A stretch of 10,562 nucleotides of DNA. Origin: an uncultured Ruminococcus sp. (lineage in GTDB: Bacteria; Bacillota; Clostridia; Oscillospirales; CAG-272). Below, in pieces: positions 1 through 5,981 of the stretch; position 1 is the first letter of the stretch, and every line of letters starts with the position of its first letter. Made by a program: the position numbers and the translations under genes. Below the pieces are notes generated by a model that was given only the letters and a program-made list of their open reading frames with translations, searched no databases and was not told the origin of the DNA. The stretch is from NCBI GenBank assembly GCA_902803255.1, contig CADCPG010000275.1:1-10562 (forward strand), written 5' to 3'.

Positions 1-1766
1 CCGATGATAATAAAACCCATGTCGGACACTTCAAGCTTTTCACTTCCGCTGCCTTCCGGATAGGAGGAAAAGTGATCGGCAAAAAGCGCACGTCGCTGTT
101 CCCAAACTGTCGGCTCGGGGAAATCAGGCCAAATCCCGTGTGAGACACAAATGCGTTTTGATCTTTCTGTAACGTCGCGGATTCTGAAACCGTCCATCAT
201 ATAGATCTTGTCAGCGACCGCAAGATACTCTCCGCTTCCTCCGATAACGAGGATCGTCGATACGCCTTTTGACCGATAAAGTTCATTTACCCGGTCTGTA
301 AAAGGTGTGATCGGTTCTTTTTCGATCAGTTCTTTCATCATTTTGTCACGGATCATAAAGTTCGTAGCACTTCGGTCTTCGTCGATCAGCAACAGTTTAG
401 CGCCGCACTCCACCGCCTCCATGATGTTTGCCGCCTGGGATGTCGAACCGGAAGCACGTTCGGTCGAAAAATCACGCGTATCGCCGCCCGGCAGCCACTT
501 GATGAACGGTGAAATGTTGACACTTTTGACGCTCCGTCCGTCTTCAGCGGAAATCGTCATGGCTGTATTATCGGTGATACATAATTCGCGTCCGTCGCCG
601 ATAACGTGATCATAGATACCTGCCGAAATCGCGTCGAGCAGGGTGGATTTTCCGGAATATCCTCCTCCGGTGATAACAGTCACCCCGCGTTTGATGCCCA
701 TACCGCGAACGCCGCAGATTTCTATTTCATCATCCGGCGTTGACTGAAACGGGACAGCATTTTCCATAGGCATATCCGTACCTTTTGAACGGGGAAGTAT
801 ACTGCCGTTGGCAATGAACGCACAATAGCTGCTTCCTCTCAGCCAACAGCGGATGGCAGTCTGTTTTTCGGCAAGCTGCAGCGCATCGTTAATTTTATTA
901 ATGTCGAACTGCGCGATGAACATATCAACGGCATCGGGAAGATCACGGCAAAGCATCTGGATCGTTTTCCTGAGTTTTCTTTTCGGCAGCTGGACCTGCA
1001 TCCTGATACAAAGGCACATTTTCGGCGGGCGCGGTATTCCGTCATCAAGCAGATAAACAGTGTTTCCGCTTCCGTTTTCGTAGTCCTTCTGAGGACATAA
1101 TGCAAAATATGCCGTGTTTCTCGTCAAGATCTCACCGCCGGGATGATAGAGATAATATCTGCCGTTCTCATTGTCCGGTCTGGAACGGTTGTACAGTTCC
1201 TTGTTCAGCGCATCGATATACGGCGCGAATGCCCGCAAACAGTAATCCGCCGCCACCGAAGTCAAATTATCAAACCCCAGCTTTTCAATCGGGATCTGCC
1301 AGGTCAGTGTCGGTTTGTCTTGTGCAAGCTTGTGCGTTGTGTCGATGCAAAGTGCATTTTCGTTATGATAATAAATACCATAATTGTCTGTGTACTCTTC
1401 TTGCTGCGGATAATTTGCGGGGTAGGCGATTACTTCCCCTTCATACATTTCCCTGTACGTTGAAGTGTCGTTCTCCATTTGGAGAAGATAGTTTTTCAGT
1501 CGTTTCACCGGCATTCCCTCTTTCTTTTCAAATTTGCAAGACAATAACGTTTCCGACGGAATCGTTATCGTAACCGTAGGTTTGTCCTGAGCCAGTTTGT
1601 GAGTTCCGTTGATTTCAAATCCGATCGTTCCGCAGTAATACCTGCTATCATAATCATAATATGAACGCCCGTCGGATTGTACGATCAGAATCCCTCCTTC
1701 GTACATTTCATTGTAAGTACATGTGTTGTTTTCCATACTCAACAGCTTGTTTTTCAGACGTTTCAA
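1..1766 (-). CDS. PF09818-type ABC-class ATPase with duplicated N-terminus (3' end off window)
   Basis: This is a predicted cytosolic P-loop ATPase of the PF09818/COG3044 family, whose cellular role is not established. Reading is open for 588 codons from TTG 1766 to the left edge, so the C-terminus is missing. Family hallmarks in order are: ILPR near residue 323; Walker A GGGYSGKST at about 367-375; GDGRE near 390; DGRSV and NISPFI near 409-422; FSTERASGSTSQAANIMEA near 433; Walker B KLLLIDED at about 457-464, followed by SATNFMIRD; and VIGGSGEYL near 507. TTG 1766 is preferred because GGAGG lies 7 bases upstream, while ATG 1772 would leave only 1 base. Residues 1-77 are repeated at about 87-165, and the second copy starts at a GTG with its own GAGGG 7 bases upstream. 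The gene has its own promoter and attenuator-like leader, and is richer in A/T than the operon to its right. The family call is strong; the function is unknown. Confidence 0.88.
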   Translation of the reverse strand, partial: MKRLKNKLLSMENNTCTYNEMYEGGILIVQSDGRSYYDYDSRYYCGTIGFEINGTHKLAQDKPTVTITIPSETLLSCKFEKKEGMPVKRLKNYLLQMENDTSTYREMYEGEVIAYPANYPQQEEYTDNYGIYYHNENALCIDTTHKLAQDKPTLTWQIPIEKLGFDNLTSVAADYCLRAFAPYIDALNKELYNRSRPDNENGRYYLYHPGGEILTRNTAYFALCPQKDYENGSGNTVYLLDDGIPRPPKMCLCIRMQVQLPKRKLRKTIQMLCRDLPDAVDMFIAQFDINKINDALQLAEKQTAIRCWLRGSSYCAFIANGSILPRSKGTDMPMENAVPFQSTPDDEIEICGVRGMGIKRGVTVITGGGYSGKSTLLDAISAGIYDHVIGDGRELCITDNTAMTISAEDGRSVKSVNISPFIKWLPGGDTRDFSTERASGSTSQAANIMEAVECGAKLLLIDEDRSATNFMIRDKMMKELIEKEPITPFTDRVNELYRSKGVSTILVIGGSGEYLAVADKIYMMDGFRIRDVTERSKRICVSHGIWPDFPEPTVWEQRRALFADHFSSYPEGSGSEKLEVSDMGFIII

Positions 1767-1779
1767 ATACATTCCTCCC
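1242..1779 (-). repeat. Tandem duplication of the ATPase 5' end, including ribosome site
   Basis: Two diverged copies of the start of the ATPase gene lie head to tail and in frame. Copy 1 begins at TTG 1766 and copy 2 at GTG 1508. The first 24 residues of each match at about 18 positions (KRLKN, LL, MEN, T.TY, EMYEG), and both contain THKLAQDKPT (about residues 55-64 and 144-153). The segment before each start also aligns: a GGAGG or GAGGG, then AATG, then a TTG or GTG start exactly 7 bases after the purine run. The repeat therefore reaches upstream of the original coding start. The DNA copies are clearly diverged, so the duplication is not recent, or the extra copy came from a relative. The left boundary is approximate. 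Confidence 0.8.
1774..1778 (-). promoter_or_regulatory. Ribosome binding site deciding the ATPase start
   Basis: GGAGG lies 7 bases before TTG 1766 and only 1 base before ATG 1772, so TTG is the better start. The equivalent GAGGG at 1516-1520 sits the same 7 bases before GTG 1508 and could allow internal initiation of a shorter ATPase. Confidence 0.65.
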
Positions 1780-1822
1780 GTCGATTTCACGTTTTTTGTT
1801 TCATAACTGCGGTTCTTTCCTC

Positions 1823-1848
1823 AAAAACAAAAGCACCCTTTCGGGTGC
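1823..1848 (-). terminator. Second leader terminator hairpin (T2) ahead of the ATPase gene
   Basis: On the minus strand GCACCC (1848-1843), a GAAA tetraloop and GGGTGC (1838-1833) form a 6-bp GC-rich stem. It is followed by TTTTGTTTTT (1832-1823), a standard intrinsic terminator. It lies between the leader ORF and the ATPase start, so it would stop transcription before the gene unless disrupted. Its 5' arm is also complementary to the 3' arm of the upstream terminator. Confidence 0.7.
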
Positions 1849-1958
1849 AGACAGATTAATTTCACATCGATATTATAAAAAAGCACCCGGAATCGGATGC
1901 TTTATAATCAGGTTTCCTTGCGCTCAGTTAACCGCAGGCGATAAATATGACATCCGAC
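1833..1958 (-). promoter_or_regulatory. Candidate attenuator: mutually exclusive leader RNA pairings
   Basis: Four complementary segments are visible. Segment 1 is GTCGGATGT (1958-1950, codons 7-10 of the leader ORF). Segment 2 is GCATCCGAT (1900-1892, 5' arm of T1). Segment 3 is CGGGTGC (1889-1883, 3' arm of T1). Segment 4 is GCACCCG (1848-1842, 5' arm of T2). Pairing 1:2 gives 7 Watson-Crick pairs and 2 G-U pairs and blocks T1. Pairing 3:4 gives 7 Watson-Crick pairs and blocks T2. Pairing 2:3 forms T1, and 4 with GGGTGC (1838-1833) forms T2. A ribosome on codons 7-10 masks segment 1 and favours termination. An uninitiated ribosome, or one stalled on the first codons, leaves it free and favours read-through. 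The pairings are seen; the mechanism is inferred. Confidence 0.55.
1877..1903 (-). terminator. First leader terminator hairpin (T1)
   Basis: Minus-strand AAGCATCCG (1902-1894) and CGGGTGCTT (1889-1881) form a 9-bp stem, with one G-U pair, around the loop ATTC. The stem runs into a U tract at 1882-1877. It begins 21 bases after the stop codon of the 17-codon leader ORF. The position, U tract and stem fit an intrinsic terminator acting on the transcript from the promoter at 2022-2050. The 5' arm can instead pair with a segment inside the leader ORF. Confidence 0.75.
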
Positions 1959-1977
1959 AGATATAGAATTTAATCAT
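1924..1977 (-). CDS. 17-codon leader peptide ORF
   Basis: ATG 1977 to TGA 1924 encodes MIKFYICRMSYLSPAVN. It is preceded by AGAGGAGG (1986-1993), a near-perfect Shine-Dalgarno with an 8-base gap, and by a near-consensus promoter about 40 bases before the start codon. A terminator hairpin begins 21 bases after the stop. There is no run of a single amino acid's codons, so classic amino-acid attenuation is unlikely. The peptide more likely serves as a translation sensor, because codons 7-10 overlap an RNA segment that can disrupt the first terminator. I do not recognise the peptide as a named leader. The ribosome site is too good to be chance, but translation is not proven. Confidence 0.65.
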   Translation of the reverse strand: MIKFYICRMSYLSPAVN

Positions 1978-1985
1978 AATCGTCG

Positions 1986-1993
1986 CCTCCTCT
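1986..1993 (-). promoter_or_regulatory. Strong Shine-Dalgarno of the leader ORF
   Basis: AGAGGAGG lies 8 bases before ATG 1977. It is the strongest ribosome site I noticed at any gene start in the window, although it serves only a 17-codon ORF. That fits a leader whose translation is read as a signal. Confidence 0.7.
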
Positions 1994-2021
1994 GGCAATC
2001 TGAGTTTTTGTTTACGTTACT

Positions 2022-2050
2022 ATTTTAACAGTTTTTCCGGCTGTTGTCAA
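2022..2050 (-). promoter_or_regulatory. Sigma-A-type promoter of the leader-ATPase transcript
   Basis: On the minus strand a consensus -35 TTGACA (2050-2045) is followed by exactly 17 bases and TAAAAT (2027-2022). A TG one base upstream of the -10 adds an extended -10. Transcription should start near 2014-2017, giving a leader of roughly 250 bases before the ATPase start. The near-consensus strength makes the downstream terminators the likely control point. Confidence 0.8.
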
Positions 2051-2104
2051 GCACTATTCTTTAAAATTGCTTCTGCAGGATCATTTTTTCCGGTATGCTG
2101 TCAA
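2029..2104 (-). repeat. Imperfect direct repeat over the promoter -35 and spacer
   Basis: The minus-strand pattern TTGACA, then CA, then CCGGAAAAA, then TG occurs at 2104-2082 and again at 2050-2029, with start points 54 bases apart and one base of indel. The downstream copy contributes the -35 and spacer of the promoter. The upstream copy has TTGACA but no credible -10 at the right distance (ATCCTG). It could be a duplicated promoter remnant or a paired regulator site. Confidence 0.5.
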
Positions 2105-2131
2105 ACCGGTCTGTATCGGTAATTACTCATT

Positions 2132-2154
2132 TACCCGGAGTTTCTCTGCGGGTA
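2132..2154. other. Hairpin in the intergenic region, role unknown
   Basis: TACCCG (2132-2137) and CGGGTA (2149-2154) pair perfectly. Inside, GAG and CTC pair around TTT with a 2-base bulge. No U tract follows in the correct position on either strand, so this is not a standard intrinsic terminator. It lies in the transition between the GC-rich operon and the AT-richer ATPase locus. Confidence 0.4.
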
Positions 2155-2174
2155 CTAAAAAACACTAACAGGCC

Positions 2175-2201
2175 AAAGCAAAAAGAAGTCACAGTATGTG
2201 A
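2175..2201 (-). terminator. Weak candidate terminator of the seven-gene operon
   Basis: Minus-strand TCACA (2201-2197) and TGTGA (2193-2189) form a 5-bp stem with loop TAC, followed by the T-rich tract CTTCTTTTT. It begins 17 bases after the DUF3810 stop. The stem is short, so termination may be inefficient and some read-through into the ATPase leader is possible. Confidence 0.3.
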
Positions 2202-2217
2202 AAAACGGCTGCTGACC

Positions 2218-3453
2218 TCAGTGGACCTTGTAGTAGGCCACGGCGAGATCGACGACCATCCCGTAGCTCTTCTCGCCAGGAGTACCCTGGGACTTCAGGT
2301 AGGTGTCGTTGACCGCCCCGCTGACCGTCGCGGCGACGTTGTGGCGGTACTTTTCGAAGAACCTGTTGTAGGCAGACATCTCAGCGCGGACCTCAGCCGG
2401 AAGCTTCCCGCTCACCTCGAAGTAGGCGTCGTGATCGGCCGAATAGAGTGCCGACGCGACGTACTCGTAGAGGTTCAGGTATCCGCTGTATCTCACATAG
2501 GGATCGTCCGACTCGATGCAGGCGAGATACGCGACGAAATTCGCCTCGTCCTCGCGTGATATGCCCCTCTGGTGGGCAAATTCGTGCGCAGCGGTAAAAG
2601 GCAATGTGTAGTCGGGCATATTGGTGTTGAGGTTCGACTCGCCGGTGAAATAGGTGTATACGCCGGTTATGTGCGTGTAGGTCCAGGGCTCGCTGAGCAT
2701 GACGGTCTTGATCCTCGAGTAGAAATTCTGGACGAATCCGTATTTTTCACACAGCCTGCCGTACGCCTCCATGAGCTCGTCGCTCATGCCGGAATAGCCG
2801 AACGGCATGACCGAAAAGCCGTCGCTTCCGTAGTACAGCCCGTCCGCCTCCGCGGCAACGAGACCTGCAAGCTTCGATGCGGTATCCTTCAGCTCTTCGA
2901 CCGAGACGTTCTTTCTCCCGATCTCAAGCTTTTCGTCGAGCGTGCTGCCGCGGTAGCCGGTACCGAGCGTGAAGACGAAGAGCGAAAAGAGGAGCGACAC
3001 GACCGAGAGCATCGTCAGCGCGAACACGCCGACGTTCCTCCAGCTGCCGGAATACTTCTTCAGTACGAACGCGACGGTATACACGAACGCCGGGAGCAGC
3101 AGGAGCACGCACGCCTCGCCTAGCGAGAACGGCAGCAGCTCCGTTATCTTCGCCAGGGCCCAGCGAACTCCTGAGGCGACATACCTGCAGAAAAAGTCGG
3201 CGAAAGGCCGGGAGAGGCACGCGGCGGCGTAAATGACGCCCGACAGCGCGGCAAATCCGAACAGGATCTTCGACGCGAGCGGAAGCTTTTTCTTCTCGAC
3301 GGGCTCTTCGGGCTCCTCAGCGGCGGCCGGATCCGGCAGGTATCCGTCTGTTCCGGGAGCTGCAGAGGCCGCGGCTCCCTCCGGGACAACGCCCGTGTCA
3401 TATGATATTGCTGTGTTTTCCGGAATGGTACCGGTAGTTTCTTCTGCTTTCAT
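2218..3453 (-). CDS. DUF3810 family membrane protein with HEFAH metallopeptidase-like motif
   Basis: This 411-residue protein resembles the DUF3810 family (PF12725). Residues 1-56 are acidic, rich in Ala, Pro and Glu, and probably disordered and cytosolic. Three hydrophobic segments follow (about 58-80, 111-131 and 141-164). The remainder looks soluble and probably lies outside the membrane. It contains AAHEFAHQRGISREDEANF from residue 288, with the HExxH core at 290-294 and a downstream EDE (301-303) that could supply a third zinc ligand, as in membrane-associated zinc peptidases. Proteolysis has not been shown for the family as far as I know. It is the last gene of the run, 33 bases after rluA. 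I see no Shine-Dalgarno before ATG 3453, so translation may depend on rluA or another feature. The family call is good; the substrate is unknown. Confidence 0.85.
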   Translation of the reverse strand: MKAEETTGTIPENTAISYDTGVVPEGAAASAAPGTDGYLPDPAAAEEPEEPVEKKKLPLASKILFGFAALSGVIYAAACLSRPFADFFCRYVASGVRWALAKITELLPFSLGEACVLLLLPAFVYTVAFVLKKYSGSWRNVGVFALTMLSVVSLLFSLFVFTLGTGYRGSTLDEKLEIGRKNVSVEELKDTASKLAGLVAAEADGLYYGSDGFSVMPFGYSGMSDELMEAYGRLCEKYGFVQNFYSRIKTVMLSEPWTYTHITGVYTYFTGESNLNTNMPDYTLPFTAAHEFAHQRGISREDEANFVAYLACIESDDPYVRYSGYLNLYEYVASALYSADHDAYFEVSGKLPAEVRAEMSAYNRFFEKYRHNVAATVSGAVNDTYLKSQGTPGEKSYGMVVDLAVAYYKVH

Positions 3454-3486
3454 TTTTTCATTGAAACCGAATCGTTAAGATGAATT

Positions 3487-4653
3487 TTACGGTATGACGG
3501 CACCGGGAAAGAATTCCCGGCAGATGTCCGCCATGTCGCGGGGCAGCGGCGAGCGGAAGACGAGTCTCTTCACCTCCGTCTCCGGCGGAGAGACGGATAC
3601 CGGCGAATAAGCCGAAAGCTTCAACGCGGAGTCTTCACCGCCCTCCGCAGTCTTCACGCGGGTCGAGAAGCGTGAACGGCGCGGACGCGGAGGCAGCGGG
3701 ACCGACGGATCGGGAAAGCTCACCTCGGCGCAGTGCAGCGCGTGCCGGCCGATGAGAGGCGAGCGGCGTCCGTAGATGAAATCCCCGAGCAGCGGGCAGC
3801 CGATGTATGCCATGTGTACTCTTATCTGGTGGGTCCTGCCCGTTTCGGGGCGCAGGCGCACGAGCGAGAGGCCGGCGGCGGTGTTCACCGCGACGGTCTC
3901 GTAATGAGTAACGGCGCGCTTTCCATCCGGGGAAACGACCATCCTTGAACCGGTGTAAGGCTGTCCTTCGGCGAAGCCGAACGGCTGTCCTTCGGCGAAG
4001 CCGAACGGCTGTCCTTCGGCGAAGCCGAACGGCTGTCCGCTTCCGTCGTCTTCATCCCCCCGGCCATCCGATCTTGCGAGCGGCGCGTCGACTGTCCCGC
4101 ACGCGGGATCGGGTATACCGTCGCAAACGGCGTAATACGTCTTCTTCACCAGTCCGCGCGTCAGCGCGTCCGACATCCTTCCGGCGGTCACGAAATCGCG
4201 CGCGACCGTGGCGACACCGCTCGTGTCGCTGTCGAGGCGCATCACCGGCCTGAATACGAAAGGCCTCTCGCCCCGCTGCTCCGCTCTGTACGCCAGCGCG
4301 TTGCCGAGGGTGTCGTCGAGGTGCCTGCGGACCGGATGCGCCGGCATACCGGCCGGCTTGTCGCACACGGTGATGAGTGCGTCCTCATATATTATCTTCA
4401 GCGGCAGATCGGCCGGGATCAGGCCGGATACGCATCCGCCTTCCCCCTCATCTTCTCTGTCGCTGACGTCGAGCTCGATGACGTCCCCGGCGGCGAGCAG
4501 CGTCCCCTTTACCGGTACAGGCAGGCTGTTTCGCGTGATCCCGCCTTCGCGGTAGCGCAGTCGCCTGACCGAGGCGGACGACAGCCCCAGACGCCGCTTA
4601 AGGAACGCGGAGAGAGTGATCCCGGCGTCTTCCCGGGCGACGACAGCCGTCAT
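3487..4653 (-). CDS. RluA-family 23S rRNA pseudouridine synthase
   Basis: The enzyme isomerises specific uridines in structured RNA, most likely 23S rRNA, to pseudouridine in the cytosol. The 388-residue protein has an S4-like RNA-binding domain (about 1-65), then the catalytic domain. That domain contains KPAGMPAHP (99-107), RLDSDTSG (139-146) with catalytic Asp141, KKTYYA (170-175) and RLRPETGRTHQIRVH (266-280). It is longer than typical RluA/RluD proteins because of two additions: a loop at about 195-236 holding three copies of GQPFGFAE, and a Pro/Ser-rich segment at about 315-365. The start overlaps the obg stop by 4 bases (ATGA), which suggests translational coupling. The exact target uridine cannot be read from sequence, so no RluB/C/D-type symbol is given. 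The repeat insertion lies between conserved blocks and leaves the catalytic motifs intact. Confidence 0.93.
   Translation of the reverse strand: MTAVVAREDAGITLSAFLKRRLGLSSASVRRLRYREGGITRNSLPVPVKGTLLAAGDVIELDVSDREDEGEGGCVSGLIPADLPLKIIYEDALITVCDKPAGMPAHPVRRHLDDTLGNALAYRAEQRGERPFVFRPVMRLDSDTSGVATVARDFVTAGRMSDALTRGLVKKTYYAVCDGIPDPACGTVDAPLARSDGRGDEDDGSGQPFGFAEGQPFGFAEGQPFGFAEGQPYTGSRMVVSPDGKRAVTHYETVAVNTAAGLSLVRLRPETGRTHQIRVHMAYIGCPLLGDFIYGRRSPLIGRHALHCAEVSFPDPSVPLPPRPRRSRFSTRVKTAEGGEDSALKLSAYSPVSVSPPETEVKRLVFRSPLPRDMADICREFFPGAVIP
3959..4038. repeat. Three perfect 24-bp palindromic tandem repeats plus an 8-bp partial copy, inside rluA
   Basis: Units lie at 3959-3982, 3983-4006 and 4007-4030, followed by the first 8 bases of a fourth (4031-4038). 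The three units are identical. Each contains the inverted repeat TTCGGC-GAA-GCCGAA (3967-3981 in unit 1). The 24-bp period keeps frame, and the minus strand reads GQPFGFAE three times. Identity at every base indicates recent expansion. Confidence 0.95.
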
Positions 4654-5942
4654 TCCACCCAGTCGAACTCGAAATCGTAGATAGACACGGTGTCGCCGTC
4701 CTTCATACCCATCTCGAGCAGTTTGTCGATGACCCCGCTCTTGCGCAGGACCTTTCGGAAGAAATTGAGCGACTCGTAGTCCTCAAAATTCACCTGCCCG
4801 CACAGATTGAACAGCCACTCGCCTTCCACGGTGAAGGTGTTTCCGTCCTTGCGGTAGAAAGTCTCCCTGTCGCCGTTCGCGCCGCCTGAGAGCTCCTCTG
4901 GCTCTGTCTCGGGCTCGAAGACCCTGGTGGGCGGAAGGCCCTTCAGCATATCCGAGACCGCGCTCACGAGCTCGGCAAGGCCCTTCCCGGTCGCGGCGGA
5001 GGTGTATATCAGCTTTCTGCCGGACGAAACGGCGAATTCTTCGAGCTTTTTTACCGGCTCCGACTCGGTATCGGCGGCATCGCACTTGTTGGCGGCGATG
5101 ATCTGCGGGCGGCCGGCCAGCTCGGCGCTGTACTTCACGAGTTCTCCGTCGACCGTCTTTATGTCCGCGACGGGATCGCAGACCCCGTATCTGTCTGATA
5201 TGTCGACGACATGCACGAAGAGCCTGCACCTGTCGATGTGCCGCAGGAACTCGTGCCCGAGACCCGCCCCCGCAGCCGCTCCCTCGATAAGGCCGGGAAT
5301 GTCGGCGGCGACGAATCCTCCGCTCCCGTTCTCTCCGGCTACGACGCCGAGGTTGGGAGAGAGCGTGGTAAAGCTGTAGTCGGCGATCTTCGGCCTCGCG
5401 GCCGAGATCCTCGAGAGGATCGACGACTTTCCGACGTTCGGCAGGCCGATGAGCCCTACGTCGGCGATCATCTTGAGTTCGAGCAGCAGATCCTTCTCTT
5501 CTCCGCGGGTGCCGCTCTTGGCGAACATCGGCAGCTGCCTCGTTGGCGTCGCGAAGTGCCGGTTGCCCCAGCCTCCGCGGCCTCCGCGGCAGATGACGAA
5601 GTCGGCGCCGCCGCCCTCCGACATATCGTGGATGACCCGTCCTGTCCCTGCCTCGCGGATCACCGTTCCGGGCGGGACGAGGATCACGAGGTCCTCCCCG
5701 GCGGCGCCGTGGAACTTCTTTCCGCTGCCGTCCTTCCCGTTCTCCGCCTCGAATTTGCGGCGGTATCTGAAGGCAAGCAGAGTGTTGCTTCCCGGGTCGA
5801 CACGCATGATGACGTCGCCGCCGCGGCCGCCGTCGCCGCCGTCGGGGCCTCCGTGGGATACGTATTTCTCACGGTGGAAGGCCACCGCCCCGTTACCGCC
5901 GTTTCCGGCCTTCACGTGTATCTCTATTCGGTCGATAAACAT
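4650..5942 (-). CDS. obgE: Obg/CgtA family GTPase
   Basis: Obg is an essential GTPase that binds the 50S subunit during assembly and links growth to (p)ppGpp and stress. The 430-residue protein is full length with all three domains. The glycine-rich Obg fold spans about 1-158 (KAGNGGNGAVAFHREK, GGPDGGDGGRGGDV). The G domain carries G1 GLPNVGKSS (166-174), TT in G2 (192-193), G3 DIPG (214-217), G4 NKCD (285-288) and G5 SAATGKG (315-321). A C-terminal OCT domain follows (about 345-430, with GEWLFN and NFEDYESLNFFRKVLRKSGV). ATG 5942 has AAAGGGA upstream (GGGA ends 8 bases before the start). It lies 39 bases after der and overlaps rluA by 4 bases, forming a ribosome-maturation block. Confidence 0.98.
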   Translation of the reverse strand: MFIDRIEIHVKAGNGGNGAVAFHREKYVSHGGPDGGDGGRGGDVIMRVDPGSNTLLAFRYRRKFEAENGKDGSGKKFHGAAGEDLVILVPPGTVIREAGTGRVIHDMSEGGGADFVICRGGRGGWGNRHFATPTRQLPMFAKSGTRGEEKDLLLELKMIADVGLIGLPNVGKSSILSRISAARPKIADYSFTTLSPNLGVVAGENGSGGFVAADIPGLIEGAAAGAGLGHEFLRHIDRCRLFVHVVDISDRYGVCDPVADIKTVDGELVKYSAELAGRPQIIAANKCDAADTESEPVKKLEEFAVSSGRKLIYTSAATGKGLAELVSAVSDMLKGLPPTRVFEPETEPEELSGGANGDRETFYRKDGNTFTVEGEWLFNLCGQVNFEDYESLNFFRKVLRKSGVIDKLLEMGMKDGDTVSIYDFEFDWVE

Positions 5943-5981
5943 GTATTTGGTCCCTTTCGACTTTCGCCTTTCGCCGGCGGG

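Noticed and set aside
307..1573. Several overlapping open frames on the plus strand across 307-1573, and a minus-strand frame at 839-1105
   Set aside because: All lie over the PF09818 ATPase, whose single frame stays open for 588 codons and contains the family motifs.
1787..1804. Five-codon ORF MKQKT with GAGGAA upstream, between T2 and the ATPase start
   Set aside because: The spacing to the purine run is about 13 bases and the ORF is too short to support. It might act as a second tiny leader, but nothing in the sequence confirms it.
1924..2050. T-box or classic amino-acid attenuator
   Set aside because: There is no T-box consensus or specifier stem, and the leader ORF has no run of codons for one amino acid.
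3959..4038. CRISPR-like array
   Set aside because: The 24-bp units are directly adjacent with no spacers, lie within a coding region and keep its frame, so they are a tandem repeat.
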